Source: Paraglomus occultum
Lineage: Eukaryota; Glomeromycota; Glomeromycetes; Paraglomerales; Paraglomeraceae
Reading direction: 5' to 3'
Length of the DNA stretch: 18,646 nt
Assembly (NCBI GenBank): GCA_910592205.1
Contig: CAJVPJ010000709.1
Coordinates: 1 to 18,646 of the forward strand
Shown here one piece after another: positions 8,903 to 18,646 of the stretch (positions are counted from its first letter, which is position 1; each line of letters opens with the position of its first letter). The notes below the pieces were generated by a model. It did not search any database. It was not told where the DNA came from and saw only the letters and a list, made by a program, of their open reading frames with translations. The position numbers were made by a program, and so were the translations under genes.

Positions 8903-11900
8903 ATGCCATCCAAGAAAGATTCTTCAAAGAGAGCCAATGCCAAAGCGAGAAGAGCTTCTGGATCAAACAAAAGATCAAAGGATGCCAAATCCAAGCAGAG
9001 AGAATTTCCTGCATCCAAAGACAGTTCGACAGAGACCGAAACCGAAGAACTGAGCGTGAAATTAACAATTAAATTGCCTGGAGGCAAAACCAAGACGGAT
9101 ATAAGTGTACGCTGCATTTTTTTTAGTAAATTGCGTAAACTTGGGCCATATCATACGTTGATTATTCATCTAGCATACATTTTTATATTCACGTAGGTGG
9201 GCCCAAACGAACTTGTCCAGGATGTTCGACAATGCATAATTGAGTCTCTTGAAACATGTGAACATACGTGTTTTTCTCTTCACCATAAAGGGAAACGGCT
9301 CAATGACTACAAAGAACTCCACGAAGAAGGTATCACATCTGACGACATTCTTGACCTCGTCGAAGGTAATTCACTGTCTTTTTGATGTAATTCACATGTC
9401 TATAAGCTTTGCCACTAACTGACTATAAAAAAATGCTACTAGATCCGTATAGTGAAAGAGAAGCTCGAATTCACGTGATGCACTTACGTGAACTCCTAGC
9501 CGGACCCTTCAAGCAGGAAATAACATCCGTGGGGGCTGATCCCGGGTTGTCATTTTTCTCAACAGTCACGGACAGTATTGGTATGTGATGAAGGTAGGCT
9601 CTGGTTAATAATTACGTGTTGCAAGCATGCTCGATTCTCACACGTTGGTCTCGATATCTGCGGAAAGGGTCTACGAATGAAGTAAAAGGAAACGGAAAGA
9701 CTAATGGCAATGCAGGCGGATTGACCAAAGCATCAAGTAGCAAAGATTCGGAGAAATTATCGGAGACAAAAGCTTTGAAAAACCCGTTTGCTAATTTTGA
9801 GTTCGGGAAGGTTACCCTGACCGATTTCGTTCCCAATAATTTTCAAAAGGGACATATCAAATGTCTAGAAAGCTTATTTCTTTCTGGCTGGAACCCAACG
9901 CCCCATGAAAGACGATACCGAGGTATTATTGTTCGTGAACTTGCCACGACCGTAGGGATTTCTAGTCTTATTTATTTATCGTTTTTTTATTAGGAGATTT
10001 ATTTTACCTGGGCGTAAAAACTCTTGAAAACCAAACTTTTCACATAACAGCCTCAGTGACAGGTTTTTTCATAAACAAATCTACCGACAAAGTCTTTGAC
10101 GCTTCACCACGTACGGACCTTAAAACATATCACGCACATTCTCTGATAAAGTTACTTCGAGCCAACTCGCCCGAGTTTAATCAAAATTTTGAAATGCTTC
10201 AAGCATACATTGCTAAGCATAACGTGCTTGAGATTTTGTCAGTAAGTACCTGTCTGCCGAACTATCCATGGGCTGTAAAACGCAATAAGCAAGTGTACGA
10301 TTTGGGACGCGTCACGGGAGTATATCTCGATTTTGGTGTTGATGGAGTTGAATCTATTCGAGACTGGAACGAAGAAATCCAGGCACAAAGGGAATATCCG
10401 AAAAATGACATCAAAGATAGAGTATTTCGTGAGCGGTTATTGAACAAGACACAGACGGATTTTGCAGAAAGTGCTACTCGAGGAGCTATTGCTGTTGTTA
10501 ATGGCAATGCGGCCTCGTTCAATCCTCGCGATTCCGAAGAGGAGCATATGTACATCTATAATAATATTTTTTTCAGTAAAGCCCTTGATACGCGAGGCAT
10601 GTTTGACAAATTAGGTGGTGATGAGGCTGCCTACGTTGCTGCAAATAAGGATTTAGAAGGCATTAGAACATTTAGTTCCCTGGATATTGAAGGGTTGTAT
10701 ACTCTCGGAAGTGTAATTGTCGATTACAAGGGAGTTCGTGTAGTTTGTCAAAGCGTTGTTCCCGGCATTTTTCGTCGCGGCGATGAGTCTATAGTGTATG
10801 GATATTTTGATAACGGACAAGATGAAACACGCTTAAGTGCAGAGCCCAAGTTTCATGAAGCACTAAAGGACGCTTCTAGAGCGTTGCATCTCGCTGAACA
10901 TAGGTGCGTGGTGACCCTCTGAAATGACAATGTGAAAGACTTATTTTGTGGTTTTCTGTAATCGTTTTTACAAGCCGTTCTTTGGATAGTAGTGTTTACA
11001 TACATGAGACATTTGTAGTGTGAGTGACAAGAAAGGGAACACTGTCAAATTGTATACTTCGCTCGAGACCAAGGTATTTTGATGCCCTCCCCCTTTTTCT
11101 TTCCTTGCCTACAGAAGTTAAAGCGAATATCAATTTGTACTGATGAGGCCATTTGTATACAAACGATAAGGGTTTGGTCGGTGATGATGGCCGTCGCTAT
11201 TTATTTGATTTATATCGGTTGAATCCTGTCGATATCGAATTTCTTGAGAATGAATGCAAGCCCAGAGAAGATTCTTCAATGCCGGCGTATCCCCACAAAA
11301 TGACTCTGCTTCGACCAGAGTTGATGGAAGTATTTTGGGATCACAAATTACGCCTCGCTTACAAAGAGAAATCTCTAGAGAAGTTGAAGGTGCGATTTTT
11401 TGTAATCGTCAATCTCACTGGTCGGATGACTGAAATTGTCTTATTTAATTTGGCAGAATTCCGATCAAGAAAACCAGACAAAAGAAGTGCAGGGCTCGGC
11501 AGAAACGACGACGGATACTTTGCCAAAGGGAGAAGAGGAGGTAGAAAAGAGCGAGCCGAAAGAATGTTTACGAGATGATAACGTGAAAGGAGCGGCGACC
11601 GATAAGGAAAATGGGATACCTAACGAGACGAAGCAAGAAGAAGAAGCTGCATCCAATAACGAAGCTGCATCCAATAACGAAGCTGCATCTAATAACGAAA
11701 AGCCTTCAGAAGAACGCGTTGTCGATAGTTCAGACTTGAATGAATTCAATCTTGCATTCAATGCCGACGCTTTTACGGATTATAATAGACCAGAAAATGA
11801 TGAAGTAAATGCACAAGTAGCTTCTGACGAGAAGAACGTGCGTGAAGTATCAAAATTTTTAAGAGAAACAATCATTCCGACTCTGGTAACGTTGCATTAC

Positions 11901-14098
11901 AAAATTCATCGTCTCATTTTCACTCATTTTATTTGAAACAAAATCTGAGCGCCTTAATCGCTATGATTTAGATCGTGGAATTTGTTACGTTTAATGTATC
12001 CCCAATGGTTGGGCTCTCACTTACGAAAACTCTTCATCGCCGCGGTATAAACATGCGATATCTTGGGTTTATTCTTGAAAAAATTGATCAGTCTGATGAT
12101 AAGCATCGTTTAGAACATATTAGGGTAATTACTGCACCAAAAATATCTTTTTTTTTTTACATGGAAACCTCCAAACACAATGTAATCTGACTCATACTCT
12201 ATAATATGTTTAGCATCTCTGCATACACGAAATGATCATACGCGCATGTAAACGCATTCTTCGCAGTCTTTTACGCGAAGCATCCATAACATATGCGCCT
12301 AATATTGTTTCTCACTTTTTCAACTGTCTCCTTGGCGTGAAACTCAACCCTAATCCACAAGCAACAATTCCTGACGTTCGGCCCCCTAACGACACGTGCA
12401 AATACTCTTACTTGTCGCTAACACCAGATCTCCTACATCAGAAGATACGGGATGAAGTAAAGCTTCGTTTTAGATACGCACTGGCAGAAGATTACGTTGA
12501 TTCAGAAATCAGAGTGTTACCCTTACTACGAGAAATATGCCAGCGAGTTGGAATACAGATTGCTGCACAGAATTACCATTTTGTAAAGAAAAGTAAGAAG
12601 GATTCTAAAAAGAATAAGAGAACGACGACGTTCATACCGGAAGACATAATAAACTTGCTGCCTGTCGTGAGGCATGCAGCACCGAAGGTATGAGAAATGT
12701 GCCACGATAAGACGATGGCAAGTATGGAAAAAAGTTTACTTGTATAAGGCTAAACTGATTTCGATTAAATAGTGCAACTTTGCCGAAGAAACCTATGAAG
12801 CTGGTCGATTGAGCATAGCACAGGGTAATTATTGAATAAGTCGCAATGTGATATTCCTAAATTTATTTTAGTGACTTACAATGTATTCTGACTATGCCCG
12901 ACGCGTTGCCAGGTGATCGTAAATTCGGGGAAGAGCTTTTGTCACAAGCAACTTCTTTACATGAACAAAGTTACGGATTTCTTCATCCAGAGACGGCCAA
13001 GTGCTATTCTGCGTTGGCAATGTGTTCGTACCATAATGATGATTTAGCTGCAACACTTGATTTTCAACGTAAAGCCACTGTTATATTTGAGCGGACTCTG
13101 GGCGTGGATAGTGCCGAAGCTGTTCATGGCTATGTAGGTTAATTTGTCATATCAAAATTGCTTGATACCAATAATGGGGCGCCTTTAGCTGAAATGTATA
13201 TTCTATTCGCCATTAGCTGTATCTTGGGTTATTTGAACATGCAACTGGTAATACCGAACTCGGTCTTCGATATATGCGGCATGCTCTTTACTATTGGGAA
13301 CTCATATATGGAGCCTGGCACCCGGATGAAGCGACTGCTTTGGTAATTTATATTTGGATCAAAAACAGAACTTGTATATGATTATCTGGTATGGCGACTG
13401 TTCGGATATTGACACACACTTTTTTTAGAATAACATTGGCATGATGCTTCAAAGCATTCGTGATTTCGAAGGCAGCCTCAAATTCTTTGAACGTGCAAAA
13501 GATACTCAACAGGCTGTGTTCGGCAATGATCATTTGGTGACTGCTGAATCGTGAGTTGATTTTGTACTGTTTTTTAAGTGTTCAATAATTATTGTATTAA
13601 TATGGTCTTTGCATTCATTGTTTTAATTTGAAGATATCACACACTTGCCAAAGCATTATCGCAGGCTCAAGATTATAAAGCAGCACTGAATGCAGAGAGA
13701 TTTGCTTATAATATATTTAAGAATCAGGTACGTTCAATATATGAATATATTTAAAGGGATTATTTCAAAGCAAGCATTTCTTTGTGACACGTATATGACG
13801 ATTATTTGCAGTGTGGAGAGAATCACATCAAAACTCAAGAGGTAGATTTATATCTCAAGGAAATGACAAAGAACGCTGTTGAAACGGTAAGTGCGAAGAT
13901 AAGTTCACCGATTGGATGCGAACTGTGTTTCCTAATTTTTTAATTTTTGCTTTCCGTCTTCGACTTTTAAAGGCCAAGAAACAGAAACTCTTAATGGAGC
14001 AAGCTAAAGTTGCTTCCAAGCCAGGTGCTCCAGTAAAATCACGACCGGATCTTGATAACACGGCTGGATCCAAGAAAAAATCGGCGTCTAAGAAGTAA
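8903..14098 (+). CDS. CLU1: Clustered mitochondria protein CLU1 (Clu/TIF31/CLUH), 17 exons
   Basis: Cytosolic protein needed for normal mitochondrial distribution; homologues bind mRNAs of mitochondrial proteins and co-purify with eIF3. Exons: 8903-9106, 9197-9365, 9443-9580, 9668-9922, 9994-10903, 11019-11073, 11171-11389, 11457-11885, 11972-12124, 12214-12687, 12773-12824, 12913-13133, 13217-13342, 13429-13550, 13634-13727, 13812-13886, 13973-14098; 1273 aa, near the usual family length. All introns are GT-AG and phases close. A Lys/Ser-rich start is followed by the ubiquitin-like CLU_N domain (about 50-170, with SEREARIHVMHLRELL). The core CLU domain includes RDWNEE (378-383), VNGNAASFNP (about 424), YNNIFFS and DIEGLYTLGSVIVDY. 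Next come an acidic spacer with an EAASNN repeat, the HRRGINMRYLG block, TPR-like repeats (about 1003-1232) and a Lys-rich tail. The fourth exon could instead start at 9626 (14 more codons, 45-nt intron); 9668 gives an intron of normal size. Confidence 0.95.
11643..11696 (+). repeat. Three 18-bp tandem repeats inside CLU1 exon 8
   Basis: Three exact-length units of GAAGCTGCATCCAATAAC encode EAASNN three times; the third differs by one C-to-T change that keeps the codon synonymous. The repeat lies in the low-complexity acidic linker before the GINMRYLG block, a part of CLU that varies freely between species. Near identity suggests recent expansion by slippage. Confidence 0.9.
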
Positions 14099-14209
14099 TG
14101 GTTGAAAGTAACGCACATAGAGTTATAACTAACACAACATAGATCAAACGTAGGAACGAGAATATAGCCATCGGCATATATTTGGTAAATGTGCCTACCG
14201 ATAAAATAT

Positions 14210-14215
14210 AATAAA
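14210..14215 (+). terminator. Candidate polyadenylation signal for CLU1
   Basis: An AATAAA hexamer lies 112 nt past the CLU1 stop codon in AT-rich DNA. A second AATAAA occurs near 14324. No other termination signal is needed before the Tc1 element at 14388. Confidence 0.5.
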
Positions 14216-14387
14216 TTCTTGTATCGATATGAAAATGACTTTCGTCTGATTGAATTGACGAGTCGTGAGTCGCCTTGAATTAACTTCTAAATTTGTGTAC
14301 CCCCACATTCCTAAATTAATCAACAATAAAGACGTCTCAATTGGCAGAAATGACGCCTTTTTTCACTATTTATATTTTAAATTAATA

Positions 14388-14413
14388 CAGTCCCCGTCGA
14401 AAATAGTGGCGCG
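14388..14413 (+). repeat. Left terminal inverted repeat of the Tc1 element
   Basis: The 26-bp end starts CAGTCCCCG and finishes TGGCGCG. It pairs with the right end over 26 positions with two mismatches. Confidence 0.9.
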
Positions 14414-14463
14414 TTGGTTAGAATAATTCAAATACGCGTAACGCTGTCAATCGCCCAATATAG

Positions 14464-15474
14464 ACTAGTTTTGTTAGCAAATCGGGTAGTTTCAGATTAC
14501 CAAAAATAAAATATATACTTTGGCAGCAAAATATCCGTACTCCGAAAGAAATTTCAAGCAAAACTGGAATTTCCCTACGTACATGCCAACGATACGTCAG
14601 TTTATTAAAGAAAAATTGCAAAATTTATAAATCTGGCCGTCCAAGAAAATTGACACCAGTAAAACGACGCCAGCTTGGGATGATCGTCAAAAGCAATCAT
14701 TATACAACGACTACTGAAATGAAGGCTGTCTTGGAAGAAAAGTATCAAGATCTTGAAGCTAGTGAAAGAACTATCCGTCGCGAGCTTTCTCACCTTGGTT
14801 ATATTGCAATTCTTCCAAGAAAAGTTCCTTTATTGACACAACAAGTAAAGACTAATCGCTTATTATGGGCACGTGATCATGAGCATTACAACTGGAAAAA
14901 GTTTTTTCAGATGAAACAACTCTTCAGATGTTTCGCAATACAATGTTGGCATGGTCTCGTGAAAAAAAGCCCATTCAACCTATGGTAAAACACCCCTTTA
15001 AGTCCATGTTTGGGGTGCTATCAATTTTAAAGGAAAAGGCGGTCTATATATCTTTACTGAAAACCTTGACCGCCACTTATATCGTCAGATTCTAAATGAA
15101 CAACTTTATGATAATGCTGACACATTAGTAGGTAGTCGGTGGGGTTTTCAGCAAGACAATGACCCTAAACATACGTTTAGGGATGTCCAAAATGATCTGA
15201 ATACCCGTCTCCCACAACGCGTTCTTGCCTGGCCTTCATACAGTCCGGATCTCAATCCTATTGAGAATATCTGGGCTGTTTTGAAGCATAATGTCGAGAA
15301 ACATGTTAAAAAATGATAGCACAGAAAAAAAAAATCACCAAAGACAATTTTATTAGTATTATTAGGGAGGAATGAGAAAAAATTGATAAAAAGGTGATAG
15401 TTAATAGTATCAATAGCATGCAAAATCGAGTTCAAGCATGCATTGATGCTGAAGGAGCACATACCAAGTATTAA
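14464..15474 (+). pseudogene. Frameshifted Tc1-type DDE transposase
   Basis: The reading begins with a helix-turn-helix DNA-binding part (TPKEISSKTGISLRTCQRYV), then GRPRK (14635-14649) and a second helix-turn-helix with ERTIRRELSHLGY. The DDE catalytic core follows: FFSDETTL at about 14903-14925 (first Asp), QQDNDPKH at about 15148-15171 (second Asp) and YSPDLNPIENIW at about 15239-15274 (Glu). There are 35 residues between second Asp and Glu, against 34 in typical Tc1. Breaks are frameshifts in the T-run near 14901-14907, near 15000 (after HPF), and near 15310-15330 (A-runs), with an in-frame TGA at 15373-15375. The original end is TAA at 15472-15474. No clear ATG start is left. Confidence 0.92.
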
Positions 15475-15573
15475 CATTATAATAAAAGTTGTAGTCCCAC
15501 TACTTGGCTTTAAGAAAATATACATACTTCCTAAATTTTATAATAAAGTACATTTTTAATTTATAAAAAATTG

Positions 15574-15599
15574 CGCGCCATTATTTTCGCCGGGGACTG
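15574..15599 (-). repeat. Right terminal inverted repeat of the Tc1 element
   Basis: Reverse complement of the left end with two mismatches (T/G and G/A), ending CGGGGACTG before the TA duplication. Confidence 0.9.
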
Positions 15600-15605
15600 T
15601 AGTCG

Positions 15606-16310
15606 CACACGTTTACGTTTTTGCGTGGCTTGTAAGATGTAGGCTTGCACTTTTTGTTCCTTTCCTTAACGCTTTCTTTAATCACTATTACATTAACTTT
15701 TGTACTAATTTTTTCCTTAGTTTTATTTGCTAACTTTCGGAGTTACTGAAACTTATTAGGTTTAGCTAATTTGACTATTTTATCATCCCTGGCATCTAAA
15801 TCTTTTCTCAATTTTTTTGCTGTCTGTTGCTGGCTAAATATAAAACATCCTTCTGCATAGCTATTTCAAAGTTTTTTTGCTCATGCCATTCTTCAGCTTT
15901 ATCTAGTGCTTTTATAGACATTTCCTGTTCTATTTCTACTCCCTCTTCCAATTCTTCTATTCTGTCATTTTTTTCTTCTAACTTTTACTTCCAATTGCTT
16001 ATTTTTTTCAACAATTTATTCTTTTCTTGCTCTAAACTAGTTGTTAAAATTTAACTTCTTTATCAGCTTTTACGTATGGAATCGAGTGCATGTTGATGCA
16101 TGTAAATACGACGAATAAAACTTCCTCTGAACTCTTTATCGGTTAATATTAAGTGCTTCAATTCATTAGTATTAGGGCAAAGTCAAAAGTAATCTTTACC
16201 TGCTCTTATACTCTTCAACTGAAATCTCGCATTTATAACATATCTTACTAACTGCTTCTTTTATTTTCTCTTCGGTTAAAATATTGTTTTGGTTTGTTAT
16301 AATTTTAATT
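15606..16310 (-). pseudogene. Decayed coiled-coil protein gene
   Basis: Minus-strand frames, read from about 16310 downward, contain a short Cys-bearing segment (KICYKCEISVEEYKSR), then a globular-looking piece (LKHLILTDKEFRGSFIRRIY). A long Glu/Lys-rich helix with coiled-coil character follows (EEGVEIEQEMSIKALDKAEE) and the relic ends in a basic tail (KCKPTSYKPRKNVNV). At least four frame changes or stops separate these parts. It ends against the right border of the Tc1 element. I recall a loose likeness to the helical region of MSV199-type proteins but cannot establish it. The fact of a coding relic is clear; its identity is not. Confidence 0.5.
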
Positions 16311-16424
16311 TTTATATTATATATTTTAATAATTAATCTCATTAAAAGATTAAATATAAAAAATTTAATGAAACAAACAAAAACTAATAAAGTAATAAAC
16401 TTTGCGGATGACTGAAATATTTTT

Positions 16425-17985
16425 ATTCATTATCAGGATAAATTGGTTGGGACAAATAATATCCTTGAATTTATCTCTAACAAATGGGCGAATATTATGA
16501 TAAAAATATTCTTGTCTTTTGTAATCCAAAGGGGGTGGGGTTAGGATTAAAATAGAAAAAGATTTAATTTCTTTGGTAATTTTAGCAACATTTGCTTTTC
16601 TAGTTTTCAATAAATTAAATTCAGTATACGAACCATTAGCAATCAGCTGCTTTGACGCCTCCTGGATAAGCTGCTTCGAATACAAAATGCTGATATTTTT
16701 ATAAACCACTCAATTTTTTAAAAAAAATTTCTAACACCGAATTAAGATCTAAATATTGAAAGCCTTTCCCATTGTTATAACACTGGGCCTTGTTAATCCC
16801 GCTGTACTCGATTTTTTTCACAACCTCAACAATATAATCTACGCAATTTTCTGTTGTTTTTCTGTAGAGCTTTTTAATCAGTCCGAAACTACCATCACAT
16901 TTGAATTTAGTATGTCCTGGTTTAATTAGATACTTTCATAATGGCCGGAGATTACTAAATATAGGTAAAATCAAAGAGTGGCATTATTTTTATTCTGTCC
17001 TCCTGCGTTATCGCAAGTGATCTTTAAATGTTTCTCACCTTTATTCAATCGTTTAATTCCATCAAATACCAGGCTTGGCGTACCATGAGGACCTTTGCCG
17101 ATAATTTCGTCTTCATCGAGAACATAATTAATTTGTTCGCGCTCAATCGTAACTATAATGAGCAGTAGCGTCAACACTACAATAATCAGCTTTACCTCTT
17201 GTTCTAAAATGCTCATCTACAATTTTCTCTGTTGTCTGCTAATTTCGTATTTTTGTAATAATTTCTCTCTAATTTAGCTTTAACTATATGCTTTTTGAAT
17301 TTTTTTAGTAAGTGTTTCACTTCCTCCTCCTTACAAGCATTGTATTGTAAGCCGTTCCGAAAATGTTGGCACATGTCGCATAAATCCGTTCGTGGACTCA
17401 TATTTGAATATAAGGCGTTAATTGGTGCCATAGCTTGCGAAACGCATCATATTTTAAAATTTTCAATGTGCTATCATTTTCGAGACATGCAATAAAATCA
17501 TGATAGACCGATTTGTAGCTTGTTTCAGCTGGCAATAGTGTAAGCGATTGAGTAATTCGGTTGACGTTTCTACCAGGACTTGGTTTTTCGAAAAAATTTT
17601 TCACGGCGGTAGCAACAGTTATATCAATGTAAATGGTTATCTTGGTTTTTCATTGCAGTATTCGTTTGATATTACCATGAACACGCGGTATTATACCATT
17701 CGTCACCAAGTGATTTCTGACGTTTTCGAAGTGAGTGCGACCAATTCCTAACATATTGAGATACGTTTTCTGACAAAGCGGCGTATTGCAATCTCAGTAG
17801 TAAAACGTTCGCTTATTATTACGCGTTTTCTTTCTGAGACGTCGGCTGGCAGTTATTTCTCCACCATTCATTGCTTTCAATTGGGCCATTAAAAATATGA
17901 TCTAGAGAGGGCTTGAAACGCTTTACGTAATTCGGCAAAACTTCCTCTCGAAATCTTTTTTGAACAATCACAGTCACAACCTACC
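16425..17985 (-). pseudogene. Decayed DUF7869-type, transposase-like gene
   Basis: Read from about 17985 downward on the minus strand, the order of conserved pieces matches a single long protein. First come NTPLCQKTYLNMLGIGRTHF and its continuation (about 17800-17640) and the PSPGRNVNRITQSLTLLPAE block (about 17575). Then come a Cys-pair linker SPRTDLCDMCQHFRNG (about 17400) leading into a Lys-rich helix, and a DATAHYSYD strand in a second frame near 17170. GPHGTPSLVFDGI and CDNAGGQNKNN (about 17000) belong to the catalytic-like core, GKGFQYLD lies near 16770, and PPPLDYKRQEYFYHNIRPFV lies near 16480. Several stops and frameshifts break it, and part of the core between DATAHYSYD and the GPHG block appears missing. 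The CDN-GGQNKNN signature is the mark of DUF7869 proteins, which are spread by transposition in many eukaryotes. No terminal repeats were found. Confidence 0.75.
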
Positions 17986-18646
17986 TCTAAGAAATGTATT
18001 GCTCAGAGTTGCTATAATTATAATTTTCCATATACAGGTATTCCTATATATATAATTTTATCACTTAGTCATTCTACAATCATATAGATAGCATATTATA
18101 CAATGCCGAGAGATCTGATTGCTCGACTTGCATAAGTTCAAAACCGGTTTACAATACTAGAACTGATGATTAATCAAACATAGTTAGGGATTCCAGTCAA
18201 ACAGATTTTATTGCACCTTTCTCCATTCAGCTTAAAATAAAAATGCTATCCTGTATTCAAAAATGTAAACCTAACAATTGGTGCCACATGTTAACACTGT
18301 ATGCATATATTACTACCTTCAAAGACATATAAGTCAGCATTTATGTCATATATAATGATCAGGTCAATGCATAGACTGCAAAATGAATGAGCAGATAAAA
18401 CCAGTGAGATTGAATTTCATATTAAGATTAAGTTGTGAACAAGGTATATAATAACTTTAAGCAGACAAACTTGGCTTATTTATAATTACCTCTTGTGCAT
18501 GTGACTCATCATTTTCTTACAATGTAAATCCACCCATTTCATCCCAAGCAATCAGTTGATCATTATTACTATTACTATAATATTATGTTAAAAGAGGAAT
18601 TATTTAGTATTAGATAGAATATAATATAGTAATAGTACAAATTATT
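17986..18646. other. AT-rich DNA, no gene seen
   Basis: All frames are densely closed. The sequence is rich in TA steps and short ATTA/TATA runs, with no repeat, RNA gene or coding relic that I could recognise. If the DUF7869 relic had a 5' untranslated region or terminal repeat, it would lie in the first part of this stretch. Confidence 0.5.

Larger units (their letters stand above)
14388..15599 (+). mobile_element. Tc1/mariner element, 1212 bp, TA target duplication
   Basis: The element is bounded by inverted repeats and flanked by TA on both sides (14386-14387 and 15600-15601), the hallmark of Tc1/mariner insertion. Its size is usual for a single-gene Tc1 element. It lies about 290 bp past the CLU1 stop codon, transcribed in the same direction. 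The transposase frame is broken, so it is not autonomous; the well-matched ends would still make it a possible substrate for an active relative. Confidence 0.95.

Noticed and set aside
10262-10555. Open frame on the minus strand inside CLU1 exon 5
   Set aside because: Antisense shadow of a long, strongly conserved exon; no motif of its own. The same applies to the antisense frames at 11465-11761, 9612-9836 and 8896-9117.
15148-15525. Minus-strand 125-codon frame within the Tc1 element
   Set aside because: Antisense of the transposase C-terminal half; the plus strand carries the DNDPKH and SPDLNPIE motifs.
1-18646. CRISPR array, tRNA, rRNA or prokaryotic operon
   Set aside because: No regular spacer-repeat structure and no tRNA T-arm with matching stems was seen; the spliced genes show the DNA is eukaryotic.

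Overview
The window is nuclear DNA from a eukaryote, most likely an early-diverging fungus. The three well-resolved genes are broken by short GT-AG introns (27 by my reading, 67-115 nt) in AT-rich sequence. Their best family matches are fungal-style (Pho13-type phosphatase, Clu1/Tif31, Rpp1/Rpp30). Non-genic DNA is full of decayed transposons, including a DUF7869-type relic of a sort I associate with arbuscular mycorrhizal fungi (Glomeromycotina). The fungal placement is fairly firm; the Glomeromycotina placement is inference.

Layout. 1-1.6 kb: AT-rich DNA with short repeats, namely a 24-25 bp minisatellite, a family of 13-bp GGCACG-type palindromes and a 39-bp tandem duplication. 1.6-2.4 kb: degenerate coding-like sequence on the minus strand, not identified. 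2.4-3.8 kb: nothing convincing. 3816-5233 (minus): a seven-exon gene for the RNase P/MRP protein subunit Rpp30/Rpp1, 291 aa. 6086-7357 (minus): a six-exon HAD-family phosphoglycolate/4-nitrophenyl phosphatase (Pho13/PGP type), 301 aa. 7.4-8.6 kb (minus): open frames that look like parts of one more gene, which I could not name. 8903-14098 (plus): a 17-exon CLU1 (clustered mitochondria protein), about 1273 aa, divergent from the unnamed minus-strand frames. 14388-15599: a Tc1/mariner element with good terminal inverted repeats and TA target duplication but a frameshifted transposase. 15.6-16.3 kb (minus): relic of a coiled-coil protein. 16.4-18.0 kb (minus): long relic of a DUF7869-type protein. 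The last 650 bp is AT-rich with no gene seen.

The intact genes are housekeeping: tRNA 5' processing, detoxification of phosphoglycolate-like by-products, and mitochondrial distribution with nuclear-encoded mitochondrial mRNA binding. They show no common pathway. The region from 14.4 kb onward is a transposon graveyard. I see no CRISPR, tRNA, rRNA or defence-like system. The points most worth following are the DUF7869 relic, the DD35E-spaced Tc1 element, the unnamed minus-strand gene and the possible upstream ORF of CLU1.
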